Below, piece after piece: positions 31,537-44,200 of a DNA stretch of 64,000 nucleotides. Each line of letters begins with the position of its first letter. Position 1 is the stretch's first letter. The notes below the pieces were generated by a model. The model searched no databases and was not told the DNA's origin. It was given only the letters and a program-made list of their open reading frames with translations. Source of the stretch: Trichoplax sp. H2. Its lineage: Eukaryota > Placozoa > Uniplacotomia > Trichoplacea. The DNA lies in assembly GCA_003344405.1 (NCBI GenBank), contig NOWV01000011.1, positions 682,001 to 746,000 of the forward strand, in the 5' to 3' direction. A program made the translations under genes and the position numbers.

Positions 31537-31564
31537 TGCTACAGTACAGTACTGTACTGTAGCA
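31537..31564. repeat. 28-bp perfect palindrome of the GTACAGT family
   Basis: The left half is TGCTACAGTACAGT (31537-31550) and the right half is its exact reverse complement (31551-31564). It lies about 1.05 kb upstream of the MAGI start. Confidence 0.9.
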
Positions 31565-34500
31565 ATTGAGTAGCCCATGGGGGCTGTTGTTCCTGGTACG
31601 GTGTAGATGTACGCGATGCTCGTCTACTGTCTCACCTCTACCATTGGCAGTCACATGGAAACAAATGCAACCCTTTACACATAACATTGCCCCCTGTATT
31701 TAGACGGCTTTGCCAACCATGGCTTCAACACGGCTTGTGTTGGATTTTAATATGTGTGGGGTAGGTCTGAGCCAGTTTGTTGTATATAGAATGGAAATGT
31801 TGTCAATACAATGTTGTAGGCGGCATTGAGAACGGTGGACTAGCATCAATATGAAACATAAATGACGGTATCATTGAAACTGTAAAGTGGAAACCATTGA
31901 CTTAACCAATTTAGAATTTAAAATATATGATCCATCACTAGTCATCGTAATAGCTAGTAATTAGTCATTATCGATTCCTTTAAAGATGGAAGCGCATGGA
32001 TTATCAATCTTATTAGCCTTTCAAGTCGTTCTAAAATGACGATTGATTAATTCATTAGGCATTGTACAGTCCAATTAATCATTATAGGATTGTTAAATGG
32101 GTGCTATGACTGTGGACGCTTTAGTCAACTACTTTGACGACACATTGTCTAGTATTCTTATGCTGCGACATCAACTCAATTTTCAATCAAATTAAACGCA
32201 TCGATTAAATGCTTGTAAAATAGTCTACACACATGGAAATAGCTTCTGTAGTCAATCAAAAACAGTGAAGAGTCGATTGCTAGAAAATTTGAATAAAGGA
32301 TGACGTAGAATAGCTAGTAGAGTGTGAAAAGTGAGTCCACCAGTAATAACGTAATAACTACTACAGCATGAGTCGTGCGAACTAGTAACTCCTACAATTT
32401 CGATTTGAATTACGTGTAGGATTGTGCTAAAGTGTACTACACTTTATACCCAATTGACATTTTTAGCGCGTTATTACAGTATTAAAATAAAATAAAAAAT
32501 AATAACGCCAAATCAACTCGGAAGTACAAGTTCTTTCAAGAAGCGTTTGTAGTTAAAATTGCGGTGTCCTCCTATTTCCAAACTGTGCCTGAATTAGGAC
32601 AATTAAGTATGGGAACTACTCAATTACATACTGCATAACAAATTATCACGCCTATGATAAAGCATGTAGTACAGTACATCGACTGCCAATATCGATTTTT
32701 AACGTTGTACGGGATTTTCACTACGTTATCGGCGGAACAGTATGAGCGAAAGCGTATACTATTTTACGTTCTATCTAGAGATAGATATACATATGGATAT
32801 ACATCTACCATTAATTAATTATTAATACGTGATCATATTGTACTGTCTGTATGTAAGTTACATCATAAGTACGCGAACAAACGGTCGAACTTTTCTACAA
32901 GGGTACACTGTACAACTTTTGTCAATTAGGATAAGGAATAGGCGTAGAATTACAGTATATCAAAGCGTGGCCATTTGAATAGTGTGTCTAAAATACAAAA
33001 AAATATTTTAAAATTAACGTATACAGGGTAGGATCACTTTAGCGTTTGCCTAGAATTACTGATAGTTTACTATTAGTCTTATTTGAAAACGGAGCCTCAA
33101 GCAAAATAATACCCTTAAGCTAGGAGTACGTGCTGTGCAGTGTATACTGCAATTTGGATGGACGATTGCCAATTTACAACAAAGTACAAGTGTGTCAGAT
33201 TGATATCGCTTTACAAGTTGAAGGAGAGGCAACCACCGTCTATCCTTAGATCCAAACGATGGATTCACTCCAATCTAGCGTAAAAGGACTAAGTCAACAG
33301 GAGGGTCGAAACAATATCAAGCGTTTCTCTACTCCATGCCAGCAGGGACCTATGCCCACATGGATACGTTGAAGGTAAAAAAATTTGCTATTCATTCTCA
33401 TGACTGTAGATGACAGTTGTAGGATATCAGCGTTGGTGATTGATAACAAATTAATTAATCCATCTCTGTCTGAAATAATGGATCGAAACAGGGCTAGCAT
33501 TGTCAAACCGTTTCAACGCAACAAAATGGACTACTGAACAGTAGTGAAATACCTTGAAAGAGTTCACAAGTGATGTTGTAAGGCACTTGATATCTTCGTT
33601 TTGCTCTCTTCTCGTATAATAACGATTCAAATCGTGATCTTGAAATACTCTTCTCGATGAGAATAACACAGTAAGCAATATTAAGCGTAACCTAACGGCA
33701 GGACTAGAGAATTTCAATCTGTCAATGCAACCTACTGTGCAGTCAAACTGTTAAAATAGCTTCAACTAATGCGGTACTACCGCTGGGCATACACAGTCTA
33801 GTAATTCTGCGCGTCTGTGTAGCGTTGGTGAATTTTATACCGACGCAACTTGTACTGGTAGTGCTTTTCAATTACGCTTCAGCCGTTGACGTTGAAGCGA
33901 GACCTTGAGTGTATTTCTAGTCCTTGATGCCAGTGTCTTGGACTCCGTATAGATAGAGTCAATAGGCGTGGCATCAGCGTTGTCTAGCGTTGACCGTCCA
34001 CGCTAGTGACCCCAGTCGGTTGTGTATGCTACAGGGTGCAGTATAACGCACTACCTTGTTGTCATTTATTACAACACGGGGGCTGAGTCATCAGCCCACT
34101 GTGATCTATCACTGGATGTTATTGACTCATTCGTCAACAGCGTCATCACTAGAGTGTCTATTAAAAAGTTCAAAGTGGGTCGATGGAAAGCGCGTTGCGG
34201 ATAGCAGCAACAACTTTCCATCACAAGCCTTGTTATGGCTATGATGACCAATAGAATGGATGGTCAAGAGATGCATCCTATGTAGTCAAAGTGAATGATA
34301 AATAGAAATTTCAATTTCGTCAAGGGGTTGGTCGAGAATCCCAACCGTCAAACTTCGATGTCATGGAAAAGATATTTTAAAAATAATATTTCAAAAAAAT
34401 GAAATAGTGGAAAGAATGTCATGGGCGGGGTAGAAGCGCATGCGCTTGTACACCCTTTCAATCCATTAAAAAATCCAATGATGAAATAGCCTTTGTAAAG

Positions 34501-35392
34501 CTCATCGGCTTCTTCTTTTGCAGATCAAGTCTTGAGTCAGTTTTCACCTGCATTACCTTGGAGAGTATCCAATGGAGGATAAATCCTTGTTGATGTCACA
34601 AAACGTTGACTTAAGGCAATTTGCACTTTCAAACAGTAGTCAATATACCAATATAGTACTAAGTTACAGATTGACTTTGCCAGCTCATTATTCTACACTG
34701 CATCTTTCCCGCATGACTACATCACTGTATTTCATGATCAATTAGACTCCTTTTTTTATTCCTTTTATCAACTTATACAGTAAAATAAATCTCATACAAT
34801 GATGACAAAGAATTGGCTGTCATTTCGGCTTTACAAACGATCCTTACTATATTTGTGCCATTTTTTTAATGGTAACACCAATTATGTCATGCGAGCTACC
34901 TCATTTCTTAAAAGACCAATAAAAATAATATTCATCAATCAACATAATAGGTCATATTATACCCTAGAATCAGAAATCGTCGATAAGAACCATTTTATTA
35001 GGGCTTTAAGTTATAAATTCTATCGATATCTTTAAAAAGTATTACCATTTGAGGGGTTAGATATACATTAAGTTAGCTTCGTTTCTCAATTCTAGGTGGA
35101 GATATTCACTCAGATCATTATAAATTGATAATGCAGTTATAATTAGTTTTCGAAAATCATAGAAATAGAATTAAAATATTGACATAGATAATCCTTCAGT
35201 AACCGTAATCAATGCAGAATTGGAGCTATACTGTAATAGATACTAAAGGGAGATAGAAAATATAAATGGATAAATCAAAAATGGTGGTGCTATCGATAAT
35301 AATATATAATTCGTCAACTATTTATACTGGAAGATCAACTGGATGTACACTAACACTCATAGTCGTAAAGTACATCATACTCTGACAATACA

Positions 35393-35582
35393 CTATCTCC
35401 TGCTTGATTGCACTTTCTTGTTTTTTCGTGCACGCGATTGCTGGGACATTGTTTCGTCTATCTTAACAATACCCACAATAAGCATTCTTTTTCTTTCTTG
35501 TGCAGGCAATTTATCGTGATCGTAGAATTTTAACGTATCAGCACGAAGGAGAACAAATATTTTTACTTCCTGTGGCAAATAT
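35393..35582 (-). CDS. Putative C-terminal exon of an unidentified gene
   Basis: An acceptor CAACTTCAG opens a frame at 35582 that runs about 62 codons to TAG. The protein contains YLPQEVKIFVLLRADTLKFY, DHDKLPAQERKRMLIVGIV and a basic tail with SRARKNKK. Composition and splice site look genuine, but I could not identify the upstream exons (expected to its right) or the family. There is no in-frame ATG at the left edge of the frame, which fits an internal or terminal exon rather than a whole gene. Confidence 0.45.
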
Positions 35583-38224
35583 CTGAAGTTGAATTAGTAA
35601 TCCATTGTGCGAATGCGCTTACGTAATGCAATTTTTTAAAATTATTCGTTGTCAAGTCGGGTCAAAATGTATCACTGCAGTACACAGATGTTAGTTCATT
35701 TCTTATCTACTGTCAATACGACGACCGGTTACTATTTTCAATTTATAGCAACCAATCAATAATATTATCTGTATACAATCCCTTTTATTTATAATTAATA
35801 ACATTCGTTTCTAAATTTATACGTTAGTGTTAACTCAATCAGCTGTTATTCTTTTACATATCGTAGCTATTGAGGGAATGAGTAAAGGAGTAAATTAGTA
35901 ATATGGCCATATACTGTACACTAATTTTGAAATGATAGACCGATGACGCATCGATAACGTCATTCTGGCAAGCATATGGCGAAACAACCTTTCCCATAGT
36001 GTACTACTATACAAGTGTCTATTGAATTAGTCGGTTATGGGTTGAAAATAGTCGTTGTACATTGCTTTGGTATAACTTACTAGTTTCATGTTAGGTTTGA
36101 TTTATTTTAGTGCTAGGTTAGGTTAGAGTGAACATTTAATCATTGCAAATAACAATCGGCAATAGATCCATATTCCCCAGAGTAACCATAAGTTTCTGAT
36201 CATCTTTCAACATTTTTGTACGGCATGAATAGTTACTATGGTATGCATCCAACATCCATTGTACAAACACGCTTGCCATATGCTAATTTCGATCCCGATG
36301 TTGGCACAAACAATAGCCAACTGCATCATAGATCATTCAAGAATAGAATAGAAGTTGTTGGAGAATTTTCAACAATCAAGATGCCACGCAATGGGCATCC
36401 CTCTTTATTTGATTTATTTATTGTGATGAGTTATACTGTTAGCGTCGGAGTAAATCTTGGCTGTCAATCATGGAATCAAACAAGGATCAAATTTAGATCC
36501 AACTTGTAGCCAACTGGTTGAAACCACTTCAGCCTACAGCTAGAACATGCTCCAATTGGCCGCACCTACATCACTAACAGTATTAATATCATCAACAATA
36601 TCCATTCTAGTCTAAATCATCATGACGAACAACGAGTAATAGTTAGAATACAATAATGCTAAATAACTACTTCGTTCATGGAAAGAACTTCATGACCAAG
36701 TATTAAGCAATACAATAATATAAAACTACAAATCCAATGCTATGTAAACTTTCTAAAATTGACAATCTGATCATTATTTCATACAGGAACGACGATAATA
36801 GCATCTTAACGAACTAATTACTATCAATCCAAAAAAGAAGAAATAGCAAATAAAATACATGTGAATCATGATGTTTTATACTATAACTATAATAATATTA
36901 AAGGTCCTAATATTATACAACGCTTCCCATCGTCATTGATGATATTTTAGCAATAGATAAAGGGATAAAGCAAACAAATAGCGTATCAAAACAATTACCC
37001 TTTCACATAGTTGGCATCCAAAAGATACATCGATTTTTCGGCAACGCTTGAAATATAGACATCTTTCATAGTATGATCACAAAATAGCGTCATTTACAAT
37101 AGCAAAAAATAAACATTGACTTAGTTGTAGAGAACGCTAAACTACAGTAATTCTTGGACGAAGCTCAGTTTGAATGTAAAGTAAATTTGTTTAGGAAATG
37201 GTTTCCTAGCAATTTAATGATAAGAAGTAAAAATAAACTCTTCTTCCAATAGAATTATTCCAATGCAGTGACCTTTCTACTAATTTTAATCGACATTGAT
37301 TTAAATTCTACTATACTGTAGCTTAATGTCATAAAATGCAAATAATTTCCAATCAGGAAATTAATTGTTTATGATAAAAAATGAAGCTACTGTATATCAT
37401 GAAAGTAAATAAATTACATTAAGCAATGCTATACGTATTATATCGATCATAACTCAATTATAAAATAATAATGCTAGAATGATAATGCGCGTAGGGTTGA
37501 ACAAGTGCATTAAGGAGGTATATTTTTGGTATGGGATGACTCTTTTGTAAACCAAGTGTAGAACTTCATGATTACTCGGTGAAGTAATTGATTGTAACAC
37601 AGATATCCGCTGTAGTATACTAAAAGTAAATCAAAAATTATTTTTTGGGTAGCCCTAACTGCGAGTATTCTACTTCTTTTTAGCAGTCTTTAACTGTGGC
37701 AGAGTTTACCATTTCTACTGCATACCGAAAGTAACAATCATACTTGCTGAAATTCTCTATTTTCTTTTTCAAATATTTACCATATATACTACCACAGGAT
37801 ATTATTATATCACACACCGAAAGCTAACTTAAGAATATCTATTCAATATAGACGAGCAAATTATAACATTAGACGCAATTTCAGGATCGAAAACAATGCT
37901 CTTAAATAGAGAAAAATAGTTCATTTATTTCAGTATTTGATAGTTAAAAATTTATCACGTGTTTACTGTTTACAATACAGTGAAGTCATATGATTGATAT
38001 ACTATGATTAACGTACGAATATACTCAAATTTGTGCATCGCTTAGTTTAAGATAATCGAAATGCTTTGATGGCGTGATAATGAGCGCACTTTAAAGGAAT
38101 TTATTGCAAGATGATGATCTTTTCACATGTATAAACAACGGAATTTAAAAATACTATCTACTATCTACAACATTGGAACGATTTATATTTCGTATATAGG
38201 ACATCATCACAAAAATGTCAACAC
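35583..38224. other. Gene-poor region at the WASHC4 3' side
   Basis: No secure gene. One ATG-initiated frame at 36225-36509 (+) begins MNSYYGMHPTS and has coding-like composition, but I found no splice partner or family match. Confidence 0.4.
36225..36509 (+). CDS. Possible small ORF or first exon, unknown
   Basis: 94 codons from an ATG. The first about 40 residues (MNSYYGMHPTSIVQ, ARG/ASN/HIS-rich afterwards) resemble a low-complexity N-terminus of a regulatory protein. A potential donor GTAAAT inside the frame near 36451 would make it a first exon. No supporting downstream exon was found, so this may be a chance frame. Confidence 0.2.
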   Translation: MNSYYGMHPTSIVQTRLPYANFDPDVGTNNSQLHHRSFKNRIEVVGEFSTIKMPRNGHPSLFDLFIVMSYTVSVGVNLGCQSWNQTRIKFRSNL

Positions 38225-41200
38225 CTATTCTAGAGCTGTTACATTCGAAGCAAGATCTGACGGATCAATAGTGCTTTCTGTATCAGAAACTTTAGAATCC
38301 TTAATTTCCTTTTCAGTTATTACTTTCTCTGCACGGAAAAAGATTCTTGCACTGTTAAGTGAGTAATTTAGCAAAGTAAATTCCTATTGATAACAAAAAA
38401 AATAAGTTCTTTAGTTTTAATCATATAGTGTTGTTAGCAGTAAGTAAATATGGTAAGGTTATGTAATAGCTAAATGTATCTACCATAGAGTAAGTTTCTA
38501 ATCGTTTAAGGGTCAAATTCATTGTCTGCTGTAGTTTTTCATCATCTCTTCCACGTTGTCTCGACCTTCGAATTTCGTCCTGGAAAAATAACATTCATAA
38601 GTGACAGAATTTTCAATACATATTTAGTGTTGAACACCGGCTTTAATCGGTGTATAAAGTTTAAGTTAAGAAACAGCTTAAATTACATTTTACAACATGT
38701 ACATGACATACCTTCTCTTTCATAAACCTTCCTTTAACGGATCGAAACCAATGTAGAGAGTCAAATGCACGGTGTTGATCCAGTAGTTTTAAGATGTAGG
38801 CTACCCCTGTAAATGCATACATTTGGACGTATTTTAACTTAGAATAACGGTATAGGCTTATTTTCGGCAACTGAGTTGTATCAAACAACAAGTAACGGGA
38901 AGAAACTGTCAACTTGTATGCAAGTGAAAAATTTAAAGGATTATCCTTGCTGTTACAAGCATTACTTTTTACAATATTTTGCAAAACCTTAAAATCTTGA
39001 ATATGGTATACTTTTTAATACTTTTATTTACAAAAATATTACTTGCTAATCGCAATCTTAATTTTTGACTTCACTAATTGTGGTATTCATTACTTAAAAT
39101 GTCATCATTTAACCAATGTCATAGTTCATAACGGAAAACTAAGTATAAGTACTATTATAAAGAAAACCAAATGAATGCTCAAATTTTTTATACCGTATAC
39201 AGCTATTCAATTTTTCCATACATATAGAAACATAATATATCGAAGTGAGCTTTTAATCTATAGTTATGATAAAGAGAGTATTTACCCATAGCAAAACCGT
39301 CATCCGTAAATCCAGCGCCGACTTTATTTTTTCTATTTAATTTCTCTTTGGCTGAAATCATGTGCTCCACGTAGTTGATTGTCTGGTAATGATTTAATTT
39401 ATTAACTACAACTATGAATACGTACGCAAATATCACAAATCTAACAAAATTACTAACCATTGGAGGTATGATTGCATAGAAATTACTTAAGTGCTTATTT
39501 TTAGGATCCCTAAATTCCGGCGCATAGACGTCAACTAGCATCTATTACGTAAGATAAATATCGTGATATTTTGATTTTAATTATGCCGTTAAACTAATGC
39601 GTTTATTCGTACCAAAAACGGTCCAGTACCTTAAAATACTCAGTACCCTCAGTGAAATTTTTAACCAAGTTACTTATAACACCATCCAAGTTAGTAGCAG
39701 CCTTTTTGGTATCCTCCGATAAATTCTCAGCATCAACGTATTCGAGAAAACTTGGCATTTCCTCCAAATCCGGAATGAATCTTCGCAGATTTATGATACA
39801 TAACTTATTATCATGATAGTATTCACTATCGCACAAATTTAACATACATAACATCAATCAATCAATATACCGAATAGCATTGCCACAACAATGTAAACCC
39901 CCTGAACGAATCATTCGTATATAACCCATGGCATTTCCTATAGTAATAGTTAAAGACAGATATCGTTAATATAATACTTCAATAAGCAATGTGAGGTAAT
40001 AATTATTTCGATCATTATACAGTCAAGGTTAATCTATAATACACTAATAGCTTTTTCATACCAATTTGACTTATTAAATTTCTAAACTGATCCAAGTAGC
40101 TCTGGCCATCCGATGATAACCCAAGCTTTCGTATGCCTTTATTAAATTTTTCTGCTCTTTCATAAGGATACTGTCAAAAGAAAATTAGCAACCACTTTAT
40201 TCCTAACAGTACTAAATTATAATTTAGTCTACAGGATCTTAATATGAGCTAGCATGAAAAAGTTCTTACCCTATAATCCAGGTCTACTTTATTCTCCTTA
40301 TAGTATCGAATATCCTATAGCAGATATTAGTGTACAAAAATTTTCTCTGGTAAGATATCATAATAAGGGACAGCACAAATAGAAAAATGTCGTACTATTA
40401 CGTGCTGCCGTGCATACCTTAATAAGTCTAGCCTTTATATGTTCATCATATAAAAATTGTGAAAAAATGAAAAACTTCTTTCGTAATAGTTGATATGTAT
40501 AGTTGACCTACAGTATAACAAAATCAACGATTAATGATAAAATCTTTAAGCTTCATCAACTTCCTCAAGAGATAAAATTTATGTATTATATTTTATCTCA
40601 TTTTTCTATTTTGATCTACTAAATTTAATTCAATCAACAAAATTTATGAAGACTTTTGTGTATAGAAACGACAGTAAAAACAAAATCCCGTCAAGGCATC
40701 CAAACTTTAAATTATAATTAGAGACTAAAATGATTGCTTACAGCAGTATTCATGATTCCGATTCCATGAGTACGGATCGAATTGGAGATGTGATCGATAT
40801 TAATTGTATTAAGGTGCTTGCTATTTGATGATCGTTCAACAAATACTTGGTTATTCAAATTGTACACATAGTGTGTAACGAAAATATGAAGATTTCTCAT
40901 GATTTCAAGTACATCTAGGCCCTTTTAAAGTTAAGAATTCATCGATAAAATGAAACTCTATCCATTAACGTTAATTGCATATCGCAAAGGTTGCACAAAT
41001 GATAATTTGATTACCTGTTCTAATGTCTGACTTGGCAAATGGGCTTCAGCCATAATCAAACCATATTTCTGACCAGCAAGAGTCCTCATCTCACCGTACG
41101 TCTTCCAATCGTGTAAAGCTACCGTAGTAAGATTATAGAATGTCTCTTCTAGATAGTTGGTTATGTGCTCTACAACAAATCGGATTGTATCGGTTAAATT

Positions 41201-44200
41201 ACATGTAGCTAATTCTATCTATTATATACGTATATTAGATAGAAAAGTGTCAAACTTATACCTTTTAGATTTATGAAATTATCAAAGAATCGAATAGGGC
41301 GACATTTCATAAAATGAGAGAGATCTCTTAAGCCAACCTGTACGATAGAATAAGTATCACATTCTATAAGAACACAGGCTTACACAGCGATTTCTTAGCA
41401 AAAGTCTTTGCTCTAAGTGTAAAACCTTGAAAGGATTTCTATCGTCTAATTTCAAGTGTGAATGAATATGCAACCGAAGATCGGTCTCAACTTCGCAGCA
41501 GAGCGGCTGCAAGAGGTGCTAATAACATGTGAAGATTGTACGAAAATGAGTTGAATTTTCATTAATATGATCGATATAAAACAGCAGCACAAACATTACA
41601 CCTACCTCTTTGATTTCGCTCATAACATTTTCCTGAAAGGCCTTCAACATTTTACCTTTATTTAACTCATGTTTAGCTTTGCGAAGCATTGGTACACAAT
41701 CACGAACAGCTCCAAGCATGTACTAATTTAAAATCAGAAAATTAGTTAAAATTCAGTACAAAAGTGCATTAAGACGGTTGCTTACGTGAATCCTGTGACA
41801 TTCTGCAGGATTTTCAAACAAGTCTTGTAAATATACTGGAAAGACAACCTAAATAAATAGCATTTATTAGAAATAATCCTGTAGCATGCATAGTTTTGGA
41901 AGATAAGTAAGCATTAGTCATTTTAATTTAAAGTTCATTCATACATTATGCCAGTATACAAAGCTGCAATCACACGCTTCCTTTATCCTATAATTTCATG
42001 TACGAAAAACAAATCCAAATCAGCTTCTACACGGAAAAAATCCTATTTATGTATGAATGGTATTAATTACGCTGCTACATGATAACTTGCCTATGACCCA
42101 AATTCGCCAATGTGTCCAATGCTTTAGTCAATCCAATTATGAATGATAACTCATCATCTTTAAAGCAACGCTAAGCGAATCAAAAGTTAGATATTCAGAA
42201 TACAGTTAAAATCTCAAGAGTGTATATTACTAATCAGGAAGAATGCATACCATCTGTAAAGCCACACAAATAGCTAAGCGACAAATCAATATTCTCTCTT
42301 TTGTTCCTACAATACAATAGAGTTTTGTAGCTTGACGCATTCGCTAAATAAAACTTAAATTTATTCTGTAGCCTTACACTAATAAATAATAATTTGAGAT
42401 AAAACGAAGACAAACCTGGACCATTTAAAGCATTCTGAGCTAAAATTAAAGCTGACAGGACGTCCTATCCACATATTGTAATGATATGTTAAGATATTAT
42501 CTTCCTACTATGCTATAGTAAGATAAATTAAAAAGAAGAATGCTCACCAATCTAGCTTCTGTGTATTTTTTGTCGGACCTTAAACGCTTCTAAAAGAACA
42601 TAAGAATAATATTAGAATCACATACAGATGATAACGACAAAAGATATTTAATACTGTACATACCTTAGACTTTTCAATCGCCTTTAACAAGAAATATACG
42701 ACAAACTGAATAACAACATTAATTGATTCAGCTATAACAACAGAGCGTCGGTGAAAAGTGTGATCGATTGCCTACAAGAATATTACATATCTTTCATGAA
42801 GTCAATCCTGATAAAAATTCAGAAATCATGCTATCCACCTACCTTTAGCATTTCTACCACTCTACAAATCGATAATACCGAACTTTTAGACATTGGCTTA
42901 CCAAGAACAATATGCATGTTCAAAACAGCACGTACTAATAAACTTAGTTTATTAGCGAATGTAACGCCCTAAACAATAGTTTAAAAGCCAAATATTAATT
43001 TTTATGCAAATGCTAAAATTGATACACCTCCTAAATCGAAGATCGCTTGATGTAAAAACGGAACCTGAACTAGCAACTTGTATCTTCGATTGAGGTCAGC
43101 AGACGTTTCCTTGTCTCGGCTAAGTAGTTCTGATTCCATTTGGACCATCCAGGTACTAACTAGCAAATGGTACTGTTGTACGTCCCTACAATAATGCAAT
43201 TATTTATTCGATCAATCTTTGAAAGACTATGAAGATTAGATTTAATTTTCTAATGAATTACGCCTCATAATAGAACTGACCTAGATAAAGATTGACTAGC
43301 ACTAGTTAGATAAGACGATTTCGCTGCATTCGCCATTGTGATTAATTTTCTGTCGAGATTCTTACTATTAGAAGCAGGTGGCCAATGATTAATTATAAAA
43401 TCTGATATAAACCAAACAATGTTGCCAACAACATGGACTCCTGGAATCTGTAAAATACAGATAATAAATTAAATGATCGTTTCTATACATTCTTAAAATA
43501 AGTGTTATTTACGGCAGCAATTACATAAATTCGCATAACACTGAAATAATATTTACAATACCTTCTTTGCATATTCTAATATTGACTTGACCATTTTTTT
43601 TTCCACCAGATTAAAAACATGATAATGCAATACTAACAATCCACATATACCGATGATATTATCGCGTTGATCAATTTCTTCTGCAGCTGCAGTACATAAA
43701 AGAGTCATTAATTAAATAGTAAAGTTATATTTGTAAGGTTGACTTGAGAATGTGATATTTGAATGCAAAATTTACCGTTCGACTGTTCAGTACGCTTAAA
43801 ATAGGATAATAAGTTTGCTCGAAACTCCTCTTCAAATGCACCGTTTCGGGTAACGCTCACGAACCCATCATCAAATGCTCGAGTTACACAGGACTAGGTT
43901 TTAAATGCGAAATAAATTAATTCCTCGAAAGTTATTATAATAACATATATAGCTGCATAACTACCGCCAAAGGATAATTAACCATACCTTAAATATGACA
44001 CCATTAAAGACTTTTCCATCTATCCTATTAACTAATTTATCTAGCTGTCGAAGTTTAGCAGAATCGATATCATAACGTTGTGGGTCAGCCAGGGCAGATT
44101 TGATCATTCTACGCTCGAATAATATTGTTTGTGAAAAAAAAAGAATTATTAAACGATCTATACTGAGGTGTTAATAGCGGTTAATCAACGAGATATGACG

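Larger units (their letters stand above)
30497..35392. other. Gene-poor region upstream of MAGI
   Basis: About 4.9 kb with no secure gene. It contains a hairpin with 10-nt arms (31089-31136), a 28-bp perfect GTACAGT palindrome (31537-31564) and scattered short frames lacking splice or family support (for example 33056-33717 minus and 34799-35035 plus). Confidence 0.45.

Noticed and set aside
34799-35035. 78-codon basic plus-strand frame
   Set aside because: It has an ATG but no homology, splice context or neighbouring support.
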